A stretch of DNA of 64,000 nt from Acinetobacter brisouii CIP 110357. Its GTDB lineage: Bacteria; Pseudomonadota; Gammaproteobacteria; Pseudomonadales; Moraxellaceae. The stretch spans positions 1 to 64,000 of the forward strand of contig NZ_KI530765.1 in assembly GCF_000488275.1 (NCBI RefSeq). Direction: 5' to 3'. A program made the position numbers and the translations under genes. The notes under the pieces were generated by a model. The model had not been told where the DNA came from. It ran no database searches and was given only the letters and a program-made list of their open reading frames with translations. This document shows, one piece after another, positions 18,026 through 27,160 of the stretch (its first letter is position 1; each line of letters begins with the position of its first letter).

Positions 18026-18928
18026 TCAGGCCGATACAATTCTATCTTTCCCCCCATTTTTGGCTTTATACAGAGCTAGGTCAGCTCGTTTGATCGTATC
18101 TTTGTATGAACGATCTTCCGGCACTATAGCTGTCACCCCAATACTAGCTGTGACAACTGAACTGTCCACTGAAAACCGGCTTAACTCTTTTTTGGAACTG
18201 TCATGTATACGCTTGGCAAACTGAATTGCCTGCTCATGCTCAGTATTGGGCAAGGCAACCACAAACTCATCACCACCCAAGCGGCAGACACAATCAGTCT
18301 TCCGTAGTGTTGAGCGAAGAATGTTAGCTACTGCCCGAATCGCCTCATCGCCCACGTGATGCCCATTGCTGTCGTTGATTTTTTTTAGGTTATCAAGATC
18401 CAACATCAAGATGGAAGTTGGCACTGAATACCGTACGTATGACTCATAGTGTAGCGTCAACTCATGCTCCAGTTTTCTTCGGTTGAAAAGGCCAGTTAGC
18501 TGATCGGTATCGCCTAGTTCTCTCAGTCTGATTTCCAGGTCGTGTCGCTTTGAAATATTACTTGCGACCCAGAGCACCACATCTTCGTCGTCCACAGAAA
18601 AACTCAGTGCCTGGATGCGTCCTTCGAACCAAATCGGTTTTTCAGGGCCATGATCGGGTAGACCTTTTACATCCCTGTTGCTCAATTCGTACTCTTCGAT
18701 GATTAGTTTTCCAGACACCAGTGCCCGGCCAATCTGTTCAAGAAACCAGTTGGCCTTATCAGGCTTGATTAAATCTGAAATATACAGACCAACGAGACCG
18801 GAACCATCGTGGTAATAGCGCTTATCACGACCACCAAACACCGCAACGTATTTTCCACTTCGGGACAGGATAAAGGCAGGGTCTGGTAATGTATCAAGAA
18901 CTATGGACATCTGCTCAATGTTAATCAT
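18026..18928 (-). CDS. Diguanylate cyclase with PAS sensor domain
   Basis: The 300-residue protein has an N-terminal PAS domain (about residues 8-130, LPDPAFILSRSGKYVAVFGG) and a C-terminal GGDEF domain. RLGGDEFVVAL is an intact active site, so it should make cyclic di-GMP from two GTP. RKTD five residues before GGDEF matches the RxxD inhibitory product-binding site. No membrane segment: cytoplasmic. It lies between the C/D site at 17745 and a degenerate D/C site at 19114, so it may have moved as a pdif module. Likely effect: adhesion or biofilm control. Confidence 0.92.
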   Translation of the reverse strand: MINIEQMSIVLDTLPDPAFILSRSGKYVAVFGGRDKRYYHDGSGLVGLYISDLIKPDKANWFLEQIGRALVSGKLIIEEYELSNRDVKGLPDHGPEKPIWFEGRIQALSFSVDDEDVVLWVASNISKRHDLEIRLRELGDTDQLTGLFNRRKLEHELTLHYESYVRYSVPTSILMLDLDNLKKINDSNGHHVGDEAIRAVANILRSTLRKTDCVCRLGGDEFVVALPNTEHEQAIQFAKRIHDSSKKELSRFSVDSSVVTASIGVTAIVPEDRSYKDTIKRADLALYKAKNGGKDRIVSA

Positions 18929-19012
18929 GAAGCACTTCTTCTGCTTGATTTACAATAATTAATACATTAGTCAATTAAAAATAAAATGCACGTATTTTTT
19001 CGCCAAAAGCTA

Positions 19013-19099
19013 CTATTGGCTATTTGGTGGATACTGTTGCAAATATCTATAAACTGTTTGGCGACTAATTCCACACGCCTGCCCCAATGCTACTTTTGA
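19013..19099 (-). pseudogene. C-terminal fragment of a serine recombinase
   Basis: The minus strand reads SKVALGQACGISRQTVYRYL followed by QQYPPNSQ and a stop: the helix-turn-helix end of a resolvase like the one at 112-675 (SKAALGKAFGISRQAVYRYL). The catalytic domain is absent. The string ACTGTTGCAAATA here resembles an IS6 terminal repeat but is explained as codons of this fragment. Confidence 0.75.
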
Positions 19100-19113
19100 A
19101 GTATATTTCCTCT

Positions 19114-19141
19114 ATTGAACATAATGGTGATTATATTAAAT
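19114..19141. other. Degenerate pdif-like site, D/C orientation
   Basis: ATTGAACATAA, centre TGGTGA, TTATATTAAAT. The XerD arm has one mismatch and the centre differs by one base from that at 13636, but the XerC arm has three mismatches, so it may be inactive. With 17745 it brackets the diguanylate cyclase. Confidence 0.5.
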
Positions 19142-19215
19142 TCTTAAATTTATTTAATTATCATAAAGATAAAATAATTTTTTGAATGTTATTCACCAAT
19201 TAAAATGTCCTGTTT

Positions 19216-19497
19216 TTAAGCATAAGAGTCAAGCACAGGATTTAAATTTATTTGTTCAATGACAGCTTTCTGAGCTTTACGACTTGGCATACTTTTCTTG
19301 GATCGAGAATATTTATTCTGTTTTTCTAATTCTTCATGTTGTTGCTGGATATAGGCTAGCACAGAACCTAAACGCTTATTCTCAACGATTCCATTTTGCT
19401 GCACTCTCGATAGTTTATTAAAGATGCTGTAGTTAATTTTCCGCCCTTCATGCATGATGGCTACCGTTCCATCAGGGTAAAAGGCTAGAGGTTTGCC
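19216..19497 (-). pseudogene. C-terminal fragment of a transposase (ISNCY/IS1202-like)
   Basis: The frame reads GKPLAFYPDGTVAIMHEGRK followed by a basic, glutamine-rich tail to the stop. PDG(T)xAIxHxxRxxxY is typical of the C-terminus of DDE transposases of the ISNCY/IS1202 type, though I cannot confirm the group. A stop codon precedes GKP in frame and nothing upstream continues the domain, so this is a truncated remnant. Confidence 0.6.
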
Positions 19498-19899
19498 CTA
19501 TTGCTCAATATAGGATCTGGTTGAAAGCATATAGTCAAAGGTCGTTTGGAATGCTCCCAGTATCCTAGATATCAGACAGTCTCAGGGTGAAGTGTAGCTA
19601 GGTCTGAATAGAGTTTTCGGTTTCTAAGCACTTTTTAAAGGGAATACCCTCGACTCAAATCTCTATTGACAACAGTGCCAGCTGAATGTAATTCATATTT
19701 TCCGAGAAACAGCAGTTGAAAAGTCAGTGCTGCAAGCCAGTATTGAAATTTTTATGGGAAATTACAAAGTTTAATCAATGCCTTAAAGTATGTATCATGA
19801 TTCCTGAATAAAACCGAATTAATCATTCGTAAATCAATGTTTCATTTATGCTGAATGCAATTTTTAGCGGAATGAGTGATCTAAAGAAAGGAAAAAATC
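19498..19899. other. Gene-free stretch with insertion-sequence debris
   Basis: TTGACAACAGTGCC at 19666-19679 is two bases off an IS6-family right-end repeat. After it, 19684-19770 reads in one frame as VIHIFRETAVEKSVLQASIE followed by IFMGNYKV and a stop, which looks like the end of a lost gene. The last 120 bases are the AT-rich promoter region of the response regulator. Confidence 0.4.
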
Positions 19900-20583
19900 A
19901 TGCGCGTATTATTGGTTGAAGATGATCTGATGATCGGTGAAACACTGACTGAAGCATTACAAGATGAGGCCTATACTGCGGACTGGGTGAAAGATGGAAA
20001 ACATGCCATTTTAGCCATTGAAACCCAAGCCTATGATTTGATTCTACTCGATTTAGGATTACCCGAAATTGATGGTATGGGCGTTCTTAAAACCATTCGA
20101 AATTCCAAACTTGAAACGCCTGTATTGATTTTGACCGCGCGAGATGCGCTAAATGACCGTATCAAGGGACTCGATGCTGGAGCAGATGACTATGTCATTA
20201 AACCGTTTGAACTTGGTGAGCTGCTCGCCAGAATGCGAGTATTAATTCGTCGTTCACAAGGAAAAGCTGAAAATTTACTGACTGTGGGGAATTTAAGCCT
20301 AGACACGGCCAATAAGCGCGTAATGCTATCAGGCAAAACCGTGATTGATGTAACGGCTAAAGAATTTATGCTATTGACGACATTTATGCTATCTCCGGAC
20401 AAAGTATTATCAAAAAACCAATTGGAAGACTCACTATATGGCTGGGGAATGGAGGTTGAAAGTAATGCGATTGAATTCCTGATCTACAATTTACGTAAAA
20501 AGCTTGGTCATCAAACCATAAAAAATGTGCGAGGGCTGGGTTGGTATATTACTCAGCAGATGGATGATGAAGGTCATGCTTGA
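19900..20583 (+). CDS. OmpR-family response regulator (QseB/PmrA-like)
   Basis: The 227-residue protein has a receiver domain with acidic pair Glu7/Asp8, phosphoacceptor Asp51 (LLDLGLPEIDG) and Lys101 (VIKPF), and an OmpR-type winged helix (residues about 125-220: TAKEFMLLTTFMLSPDKVLS, VRGLGWYI). It is the DNA-binding partner of the kinase that overlaps its 3' end. The QseB/PmrA-like branch often controls envelope modification, which fits the PAP2 phosphatase downstream. Confidence 0.93.
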   Translation: MRVLLVEDDLMIGETLTEALQDEAYTADWVKDGKHAILAIETQAYDLILLDLGLPEIDGMGVLKTIRNSKLETPVLILTARDALNDRIKGLDAGADDYVIKPFELGELLARMRVLIRRSQGKAENLLTVGNLSLDTANKRVMLSGKTVIDVTAKEFMLLTTFMLSPDKVLSKNQLEDSLYGWGMEVESNAIEFLIYNLRKKLGHQTIKNVRGLGWYITQQMDDEGHA

Positions 20584-22207
20584 TAGTCAACCATCGTTAC
20601 AATTAAAAAGAAACCGTTCATTATTACAGCAAGTGATCATATGGACGGTTGTAACGTTACTTATTTTGGCGATTTTGGCAGGTGGATTTGCATTTTGGAA
20701 TAGTTATCGTCAAATCAGTAATTTTCAAAACGATAACCTCAAAAATATTGCGAATTTAATAGCTGACAATGAAAATCAAAATTTAAATCATAAAAGTTAC
20801 AACAACTTGGCCCAAGATTCAGTGATAGAACCATTGTCCAAAAGCCAGCATTATCAATTATCTAATAATGACGATGGAATTAGTATTGACGTTTTTAGAC
20901 TTGTTCAGCCTACTCAAGTTTCGACTGAAAAAAATACGCTCTTGGAGAATCACACCCACACTCAAATTCAATTCAACAAAAGTCCTTTGCAAAGTGATCG
21001 CTTAACATTTCAACAATTACAACATATTCCAAATGGCTTAAGCTCTCAGCAGATCTCTGGTGAAGAGTGGCGTGTTTATCGGCTAGATAAAAATAATGCG
21101 ATTATTATTGTTCGACAATTAACTGATTTACAAGCTGATTTGGCTGAAAGTAGCGCTATACAATCTCTTGCGCCATTGCTTTTGGCTATTCTGGCTCTGG
21201 GGGCAATATTGCCTTTAATCATGTGGCGCATGTTTCATCCAGTCAAGGTGCTGGCAAATACGGTGATGCAACGTCAGGATTTTGATTTTAGTCCATTACC
21301 TTTGACAAACTTGCCTGATGAAATTTTACCATTCATGACCGCAATTAATCAGTTATTGGTACAAGTCAAAAATAATGTTGAGCAACAGCAACGGTTTATT
21401 GCAGATACATCGCATGAGTTACGTTCACCACTGACTGCAATCTCTCTACAGGTACAACGATTACAGCGTTTAGCAACAGATGATACAATTCGAGCAGGAT
21501 TGGATAAATTGGCTTTAAGGGTTAAACGCAATCAAGATTTAGTTGAGCAATTACTCACTCTTGCACGACTAAATGCCAATCATGATCATATCCAACCAGT
21601 CGCTGTTCGTCCGCTATTAGAGCAAGCTGTTAATTTATTATTGCCCATTATTGATAATAAGCAGATTCAATTGGTTCTTGATATCAATAATTTTTCCCAG
21701 AATACTCACCATCAAGATGTTACGATCCATGCTGATGCTACAGCCATTTTATTGTTAATTAAAAATATTATTCAAAATGCGGTGCTATATACACCTGATG
21801 GTGGTCAAGTCAGTATTGCATTGAAATCTGTTGAAAACTGGCCAGATGTCTTAAAGTCCCAAAGTGTTTGTGTTATTGGGCCATCGCAACAAACGGCCTT
21901 TGATTTGCCTGCGAAACAAACCATCTTGCAAATTATTGATACGGGATGTGGAATTGATCAGGAACATTATCTGCAAGCTTTTGAGCCATTTGTCCGATTA
22001 AATTCCACGCAAGATATAACGGTTTACCGTTCTGATAATCTGGCAGTGAGCCAGGGACCAAAAGGTACTGGCTTAGGATTATCTATTGTAAAAACGGTCT
22101 GTGAACAGACTGGAATCTTACTATTTTTATCCTTGTCACAAGGTAGTGATTATAACTTAACCGTCAATCGGGGATTGTGCGTGACCTTAGTACTGCCCCA
22201 AGAGTGA
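20576..22207 (+). CDS. Sensor histidine kinase (QseC/PmrB-like)
   Basis: About 543 residues from ATG at 20576, overlapping the regulator stop by 8 bases. Two membrane helices (about residues 17-38 and 195-215) flank a periplasmic sensor region of some 150 residues. FIADTSHELRSPLTAI is the phosphoacceptor H-box, KNIIQNAVLYTPDG the N-box, DTGCGI and GTGLGLSIV the ATP-binding G boxes. An upstream in-frame ATG at 20564 is an alternative start. The periplasmic signal is unknown. Confidence 0.92.
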   Translation: MLDSQPSLQLKRNRSLLQQVIIWTVVTLLILAILAGGFAFWNSYRQISNFQNDNLKNIANLIADNENQNLNHKSYNNLAQDSVIEPLSKSQHYQLSNNDDGISIDVFRLVQPTQVSTEKNTLLENHTHTQIQFNKSPLQSDRLTFQQLQHIPNGLSSQQISGEEWRVYRLDKNNAIIIVRQLTDLQADLAESSAIQSLAPLLLAILALGAILPLIMWRMFHPVKVLANTVMQRQDFDFSPLPLTNLPDEILPFMTAINQLLVQVKNNVEQQQRFIADTSHELRSPLTAISLQVQRLQRLATDDTIRAGLDKLALRVKRNQDLVEQLLTLARLNANHDHIQPVAVRPLLEQAVNLLLPIIDNKQIQLVLDINNFSQNTHHQDVTIHADATAILLLIKNIIQNAVLYTPDGGQVSIALKSVENWPDVLKSQSVCVIGPSQQTAFDLPAKQTILQIIDTGCGIDQEHYLQAFEPFVRLNSTQDITVYRSDNLAVSQGPKGTGLGLSIVKTVCEQTGILLFLSLSQGSDYNLTVNRGLCVTLVLPQE

Positions 22208-22233
22208 TTAATTAAATCTGGTTATCCATTAAT

Positions 22234-22253
22234 CCCCGCTCTGAAGGGCGAGG
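22234..22253 (+). terminator. Hairpin between kinase and DUF347 gene
   Basis: CCCCGCTC, loop TGAA, GGGCGAGG, then TTTTA: an imperfect 8-pair stem. It could attenuate transcription between the kinase and the membrane protein gene. Similar strings occur at ends of IS200/IS605 elements, but nothing else supports one here. Confidence 0.4.
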
Positions 22254-22392
22254 TTTTACGGCTATACGGATAAAAAGTGTACATGACATCTCTTTGATAA
22301 GAGTCGCTAAGTTTCTGCTAAGTCTCAGCAACGTATCGTAACACCAACATTCGTTCGTTCGCGTTCAACTGACGTAAGCAGGAATTTTAAAA

Positions 22393-23214
22393 ATGCGTAC
22401 AATCAATCATAAAATGAATTCTGACCTTAACCGCTCAGACATTCCCTTAATCAATAAAGTTGCTGAAGTCACTTTTCTATTTTGGTTACTGAAAATTGTG
22501 GCAACGACCCTAGGTGAAACGCTAGGGGACTTTATTGCTCAAACATTAAATCTAGGTTATTTAACAGGAATCGCCATTACAGGTGTTGGTTTTCTGATTG
22601 TATTGGCTGTACAACTTCGCTTAAAAAAATTCATTCCTGTCGTGTTCTGGTTAGTGATTATCGGGACGACCACATTGGGAACAGAAATTTCAGATGCTAT
22701 TGACCGTACCTTCCATCTTGGCTACACAGGAGGTAGTTTGCTCTTGTTCTCTGGCTTAGTGGCAGCCTTAAGTTTTTGGTATAAAAAATATCGTAATTTG
22801 TCAGTCTACCCAATCTATGAATTACCCAAAGAACTGTATTACTGGATCGCGATTTTGTTCTCAAACAGTCTGGGTACAGCATTCGGTGACTTTTTAGGAG
22901 ACGCCTTGGGGCTGAGTTATTTACAAGGCTCAATGGTAACGGGGGGTATTATTGCGCTGGTTATTCTGTTGCATAAATTCTCCAAAGTGAATCATATCAT
23001 TTTGTTCTGGATCGCATTTGTATTTACTCGTCCATTTGGCGCAACTTTTGGGGACTTCCTGACAAAACCGATGGCAAAAGGTGGGCTGGATTTGGGGACA
23101 CTCAATGCATCATTGGTCGCTATAGCTATAATGGCAATATTAATAGTGTTGTCACACATTCAGCATAGCCGTAACTTGGCACAAAATGCAGATTTTCAAA
23201 TTTTAAAAGATTAG
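22393..23214 (+). CDS. Four-repeat integral membrane protein (DUF347/COG4705-like)
   Basis: The 273-residue inner-membrane protein is built from four internal repeats, each with a (T/F)GxxxGD(F/A) core: TTLGETLGDFIAQTL, TTLGTEISDAIDRTF, NSLGTAFGDFLGDAL and RPFGATFGDFLTKPM. About eight to nine helices are predicted by eye. This matches the DUF347 repeat family, of unknown biochemical role and often next to two-component systems in metal- or stress-response loci. It lies between the kinase and the PAP2 phosphatase, probably co-regulated. Confidence 0.8.
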   Translation: MRTINHKMNSDLNRSDIPLINKVAEVTFLFWLLKIVATTLGETLGDFIAQTLNLGYLTGIAITGVGFLIVLAVQLRLKKFIPVVFWLVIIGTTTLGTEISDAIDRTFHLGYTGGSLLLFSGLVAALSFWYKKYRNLSVYPIYELPKELYYWIAILFSNSLGTAFGDFLGDALGLSYLQGSMVTGGIIALVILLHKFSKVNHIILFWIAFVFTRPFGATFGDFLTKPMAKGGLDLGTLNASLVAIAIMAILIVLSHIQHSRNLAQNADFQILKD

Positions 23215-23232
23215 CAGATCAAGGAAAATAAG

Positions 23233-23829
23233 ATGTCATTAGAACCCTTCAATCTGCAACTTTTTTTGGCCATTAATGCTAGCCCCATGGCTCATTTATC
23301 AACGATTCATCTTGCGATTTTTATTGCCAATGATTTGTTATATCTGATACCGCTATTTTTGCTGGCTTACTGGGCTACTGGTGATCATATTCAAAAGCAA
23401 ATTGCATTGAAATCAGTATGTGTAGCGTTGTTGGCATTAGGTGTTGCTCAAATTATTGGCCATGTTTATCCACATCCTCGCCCGTTTATGATGGGGATTG
23501 GTCGAACGCTTATTTATCATGTGCCTGATCCGTCATTTCCTAGTGATCACATGACATTATTTAGCTCAATCGCAGTCACTTTTTTACTGTCCCGTAAGTA
23601 TTTAATTGGTTGGGTTATTTTTATAATGGCATGGATTGTAGCATGGGCACGGATATATATCGGTGTACATTTTCCATTCGATATGATTGGTGCGTTTATC
23701 TTGTCCATCAGCATTGCTTTACTAATGGAGCCAGTCTGGAAAAAAATTGGTGATCAATTTACTCAGCTATTCATTTATTTGTATGAAATGACTTTAGGGA
23801 GATTATTGAAGATCAATAAAGCAAATTAA
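23233..23829 (+). CDS. PAP2-family membrane phosphatase (BcrC-like undecaprenyl-diphosphatase)
   Basis: The 198-residue membrane protein has the three PAP2 motifs: HPRPF, PSDH and RIYIGVHFPFD, with catalytic histidines facing the periplasm. About six helices. BcrC-like enzymes dephosphorylate undecaprenyl diphosphate, recycling the carrier lipid of wall and surface-polymer synthesis; other family members act on lipid A. It starts 18 bases after the DUF347 gene, so both are probably one operon under the two-component system. Confidence 0.87.
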   Translation: MSLEPFNLQLFLAINASPMAHLSTIHLAIFIANDLLYLIPLFLLAYWATGDHIQKQIALKSVCVALLALGVAQIIGHVYPHPRPFMMGIGRTLIYHVPDPSFPSDHMTLFSSIAVTFLLSRKYLIGWVIFIMAWIVAWARIYIGVHFPFDMIGAFILSISIALLMEPVWKKIGDQFTQLFIYLYEMTLGRLLKINKAN

Positions 23830-23892
23830 AAAGTATCTTCCTGATCAGGAAACCTCACCTAAAAGTGAACATATCTTTTAGATGGGAATTAG

Positions 23893-24033
23893 CGCACTGT
23901 TGCAAATAGCCATTGATGATAAGCTAAATAATCTTTTAGCTAAAAGTTTAGTATATGAATCCCTTCCATGGTCGACATTTTCAGGGCGAAATTATTCTTT
24001 GGGCTGTGCGCTGGTATTGTAAATATGGCATTT
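23893..24033 (+). mobile_element. IS6-family left-end remnant (copy 2)
   Basis: CGCACTGTTGCAAA begins a copy of the IS6-family left end; the transposase start MNPFHGRHFQGEIILWAVRW continues to YCKYGI and then breaks at about 24033 into unrelated sequence. The breakpoint differs from copies 1 and 3. It sits beyond the stop of ttdB. Confidence 0.8.
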
Positions 24034-24106
24034 GGGAGGGAATTAGAAGGCTAGAATGAATTAAGTGGTATCCGCTCAATGGGAAGCAGATACCGAGAAA
24101 AATAGA

Positions 24107-24715
24107 TTATTGAATAAAACCAAGCTGTTTGCTGATTCTGTCCAAAACAGGTTGTTTCTTGGCTTGGAAAACAGTTTTATTGTCCTGAATCAGGTTATTG
24201 CCATGAGTATCAATCGAAATGATCAGTGGACCAAAGACTTTGACACGGTTAATCCATAAAGTTTCAGGCATGCCCAGATCTTGCCATTCTGCGCCTTCAA
24301 TTTCTTCAACCAACGTGGCAGCCAGTACCGCACAGCCACCTGGGAAAATGGCATGTACAGCTTTATGTTCCTGACAGCCTGCGGCAGTTTCAGGCCCCAT
24401 GCCACCTTTACCAACAATCAGTTTGACCCCAGTTTTAGCAATAAATTCGCGTTCGAATTTTTCCATACGCATACTGGTGGTTGGACCAATGGATACCATT
24501 TCAAAACGATCATCATCTTTTTTACGGACAATTGGGCCAGCATGGAAAATTGCGCCACCTTCCAAGTTCACTGGCAGTTCACGCCCTTGTTCAATCAGAC
24601 GACGATGCGCAACGTCACGGCAGGTCACTAAACGGCCTGTCAAATACACCACATCACCGACTTTCAGGTCAGCCAGATCTTCATCACGAATCGGGGTTGT
24701 CAGGATTTTTTTCAT
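24107..24715 (-). CDS. ttdB: Class I fumarase/L(+)-tartrate dehydratase, beta subunit
   Basis: The 202-residue protein matches the C-terminal domain of class I fumarases or the TtdB subunit: [25 protein letters not shown] and GKGGMG. With the alpha subunit it forms an iron-sulphur hydro-lyase acting on tartrate, fumarate or a related hydroxy acid. Its start overlaps the alpha-subunit stop (ATGA). The subunits alone do not settle tartrate versus fumarate; the adjoining carrier and LysR favour an imported dicarboxylate. Confidence 0.85.
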   Translation of the reverse strand: MKKILTTPIRDEDLADLKVGDVVYLTGRLVTCRDVAHRRLIEQGRELPVNLEGGAIFHAGPIVRKKDDDRFEMVSIGPTTSMRMEKFEREFIAKTGVKLIVGKGGMGPETAAGCQEHKAVHAIFPGGCAVLAATLVEEIEGAEWQDLGMPETLWINRVKVFGPLIISIDTHGNNLIQDNKTVFQAKKQPVLDRISKQLGFIQ

Positions 24716-25611
24716 AGTACAACTCCTTCATGTGACAGGATTTCATAAGACATGTCAGGGTTAATCCGGATTTTGCCGCGGCGGTGTGCCCAGCAACCTG
24801 TGTTGACTGCAACTCCAATGGTGGATGGATGGCGCGCAGAGGATTCAATATTAACTCCCATTACGCTGTTGTTGCCTGTTAAGCCCTGTGGTCCAATACC
24901 AATTTCATTGAGACCTTGTTCCAGCAAGTCTTCCATCAGTGCAGCACGCGGGTTATCGCTTTTTGAATCGACTGGACGCATGATGGCGAGTTTAGACAGA
25001 CGTGCCGCGGTTTCTACGGAGGTTGATACGCCAACCCCAACCAAAAGTGGAGGGCAAGCATTTACACCACGCTCGGTGATCACATCCATCACAAATTCTG
25101 CAACACCTTCATAGCCTTGTCCTGGCATCAGGACTTTGGCAGCACCAGGAAGGGTACAACCGCCGCCTGCCATGTAGACATCAATGGTACAGGTATCGGT
25201 TTCTGGGACAATGCGCCAGTCCAGCCATGGAATTTGTGTGCCTGTGTTGGTTCCTGTATTTTTTTCGTCGAAGGTTTCTACAGCATTGTGACGTAAAGGA
25301 CCTTTGCGGGTGGCTTCAGCCGTCGCTTCCTGCAAAATTTCCTGCAATTCACCGAGTAATGGAAAATGTGCACCTGCTTCAACAAAGTACTGGATCACGC
25401 CTGTGTCTTGGCAGCTTGGTCGGTCAAGTTTGTCTGCGGCTTCTTGATTGGCATCCATCGAGTCATAGATTGATTTGGCGAGCGGATTGGTTTCCAGTGT
25501 GCGTAGCTCGATCAATTTTTTGTTGACATCTTTCGGTAAGCGTTTACCAATATAGGCTGTGAATTTCGCCATGGTGTCCGTAAGGGACTGGATGGCAAGC
25601 TGTTTGTCCAT
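24712..25611 (-). CDS. ttdA: Class I fumarase/L(+)-tartrate dehydratase, alpha subunit
   Basis: The 299-residue protein has three cysteines placed to bind a [4Fe-4S] cluster: [20 protein letters not shown] and [11 protein letters not shown] start at MDKQLAIQ because AAAGGAG sits 7 bases before it; a TTG extension would swallow that ribosome site. It pairs with the beta subunit by a 4-base overlap and follows the MFS carrier. Oxygen-labile dehydratase acting in the cytoplasm; L(+)-tartrate to oxaloacetate is the best guess. Confidence 0.86.
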   Translation of the reverse strand: MDKQLAIQSLTDTMAKFTAYIGKRLPKDVNKKLIELRTLETNPLAKSIYDSMDANQEAADKLDRPSCQDTGVIQYFVEAGAHFPLLGELQEILQEATAEATRKGPLRHNAVETFDEKNTGTNTGTQIPWLDWRIVPETDTCTIDVYMAGGGCTLPGAAKVLMPGQGYEGVAEFVMDVITERGVNACPPLLVGVGVSTSVETAARLSKLAIMRPVDSKSDNPRAALMEDLLEQGLNEIGIGPQGLTGNNSVMGVNIESSARHPSTIGVAVNTGCWAHRRGKIRINPDMSYEILSHEGVVL

Positions 25612-25647
25612 GTGATACTCCTTTGACAAATCTGAAAAAATAGGTTG

Positions 25648-26952
25648 CTAGGCTTCGTTTGAAGCGTTGTTGGCATTCATCTTGGTTTTGTGGCTTGCAC
25701 TTAAAATCAGGGTAAGTACCGTAGAGATAACGAGTAGCCCTGCAATGAAATACAATCCACCATTGAAACTGCCTGTCTGATCTTTAATCCAGCCAATCAT
25801 CGCTGGTCCTGCAAAGCCGCCGAGGTTGCCAATCGAGTTGATGGTAGCGATTCCTGTTGCTGCGGCGGTACCTGACAGGAACATGGTTGGCATACTCCAA
25901 AGCGGTGGTTTTGAGCAGCTAATCCCGATATTGACGACACTCAGTGCAGCAATTAGCCCAAGCGCATTGTGGGTTTGGGCAGCAATCACTAGCCCTGCAA
26001 CCGCAATCAGGCAAGCAAGCGCAACATGCCATGTACGTTCACCCGTACGGTCAGAGTGGCGTGACCATAAAATCATGGCAATAACAGAGAGAATGGGTGG
26101 AATGGCATTTAGAAAGCCGACGGTCATTGCCGATACGCCTAATTCTTTAATAATTTGTGGTGCCCAAATTCCGAGGGTATATAATCCTGCCGATGTTCCA
26201 AAATACACGCAGGCAAGGGCAAGAACTTTCGGGTTGGTCAAACCACGGATGATGCTGTGGTGTTCATGAGTCTGTTTTTGCTGATGCTCTTGTTGCATGG
26301 TCTGAATCAACCATTCTTTTTCATCAGCAGCTAACCATGTGGCTTTTTCTGGGCGATCGGTCATGTAGAAAAACACCACCACACCTAAAATCAGCGCAGG
26401 TACAGCTTCAATCAGAAACATCCACTGCCAGCCAGCCAAATTCATAAAACCGTGCATTTCCAGTAATGCTGCGGAAATTGGTGAGCCAATCGCGGTTGCA
26501 ATTGGGGCAGCCGCCATAAATAAAGCAATCACACTTGCACGATAGCGCACAGGAAACCAATAGCTAAGGTACAAAATAATGCCAGGGAAGAAGCCAGCTT
26601 CAGCCACGCCAAGCAAGAAGCGCATGACATAAAAACTGGTCGAGCTATGTATAAAAGCCATACCACCTGCAATCAGTCCCCACGTGAGCATGACGCGGGC
26701 AATCCAGAGCCGTGCGCCAACTTTATGCAAAATAATGTTGGATGGGACTTCAAAGAGAAAATAACCTACGAAGAAAATCCCTGCACCAAAACCAAGAACT
26801 GAGGCACTAAAACCAAGGTCTTGTTTCATGGTCAGTGCAGCAAAACCAATATTGACCCGATCAATATACGCAATCAGATATAACAGCATGATAAACGGTA
26901 CAATTCTCCACGTAATTTTGCGTAGTACCCGTTTCTCTAAATCCATATCCAT
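25648..26952 (-). CDS. MFS transporter, anion:cation symporter type
   Basis: The 434-residue protein has twelve hydrophobic helices and the ACS-branch signatures YIDRVNIGFAAL in helix 1 and RFLLGVAEAGFFPG in helix 4. Relatives take up organic acids (phthalate, tartrate, hexuronates) with protons. It lies 36 bases upstream of ttdA in the same direction, so it likely imports the dehydratase substrate. The divergent LysR at 27161 probably controls the operon. Confidence 0.9.
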   Translation of the reverse strand: MDMDLEKRVLRKITWRIVPFIMLLYLIAYIDRVNIGFAALTMKQDLGFSASVLGFGAGIFFVGYFLFEVPSNIILHKVGARLWIARVMLTWGLIAGGMAFIHSSTSFYVMRFLLGVAEAGFFPGIILYLSYWFPVRYRASVIALFMAAAPIATAIGSPISAALLEMHGFMNLAGWQWMFLIEAVPALILGVVVFFYMTDRPEKATWLAADEKEWLIQTMQQEHQQKQTHEHHSIIRGLTNPKVLALACVYFGTSAGLYTLGIWAPQIIKELGVSAMTVGFLNAIPPILSVIAMILWSRHSDRTGERTWHVALACLIAVAGLVIAAQTHNALGLIAALSVVNIGISCSKPPLWSMPTMFLSGTAAATGIATINSIGNLGGFAGPAMIGWIKDQTGSFNGGLYFIAGLLVISTVLTLILSASHKTKMNANNASNEA

Positions 26953-27160
26953 GAGAAGAATTCTCCATTTTTCCTAAAGATTACCAATCGATACTTCATG
27001 ATCGAATTTGACGAATGGCTTCCTTGTACCAAGCCGCATTCCTCTGCGACTTTTATTGTTGTGATGGGTACAAGGAGGTAACCTGAAGCCATAGTAGCGG
27101 CTTTGAAAAATAGAAAAATCGCGCTAAAGTTAAATCACTATTGCAAAAAACTGAATAATC

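Noticed and set aside
19030-19046. ACTGTTGCAAATA resembling an IS6-family terminal repeat
   Set aside because: It is explained as codons (RYLQQY) of the recombinase fragment at 19013-19099, and no IS6 sequence follows.
22234-22253. IS200/IS605 end
   Set aside because: Only a single hairpin resembles one; no TnpA, TnpB or matching left end is present.
24281-24764. Several plus-strand frames over the ttdAB genes
   Set aside because: Overlap two well-conserved dehydratase subunits; composition is that of antisense shadow frames.
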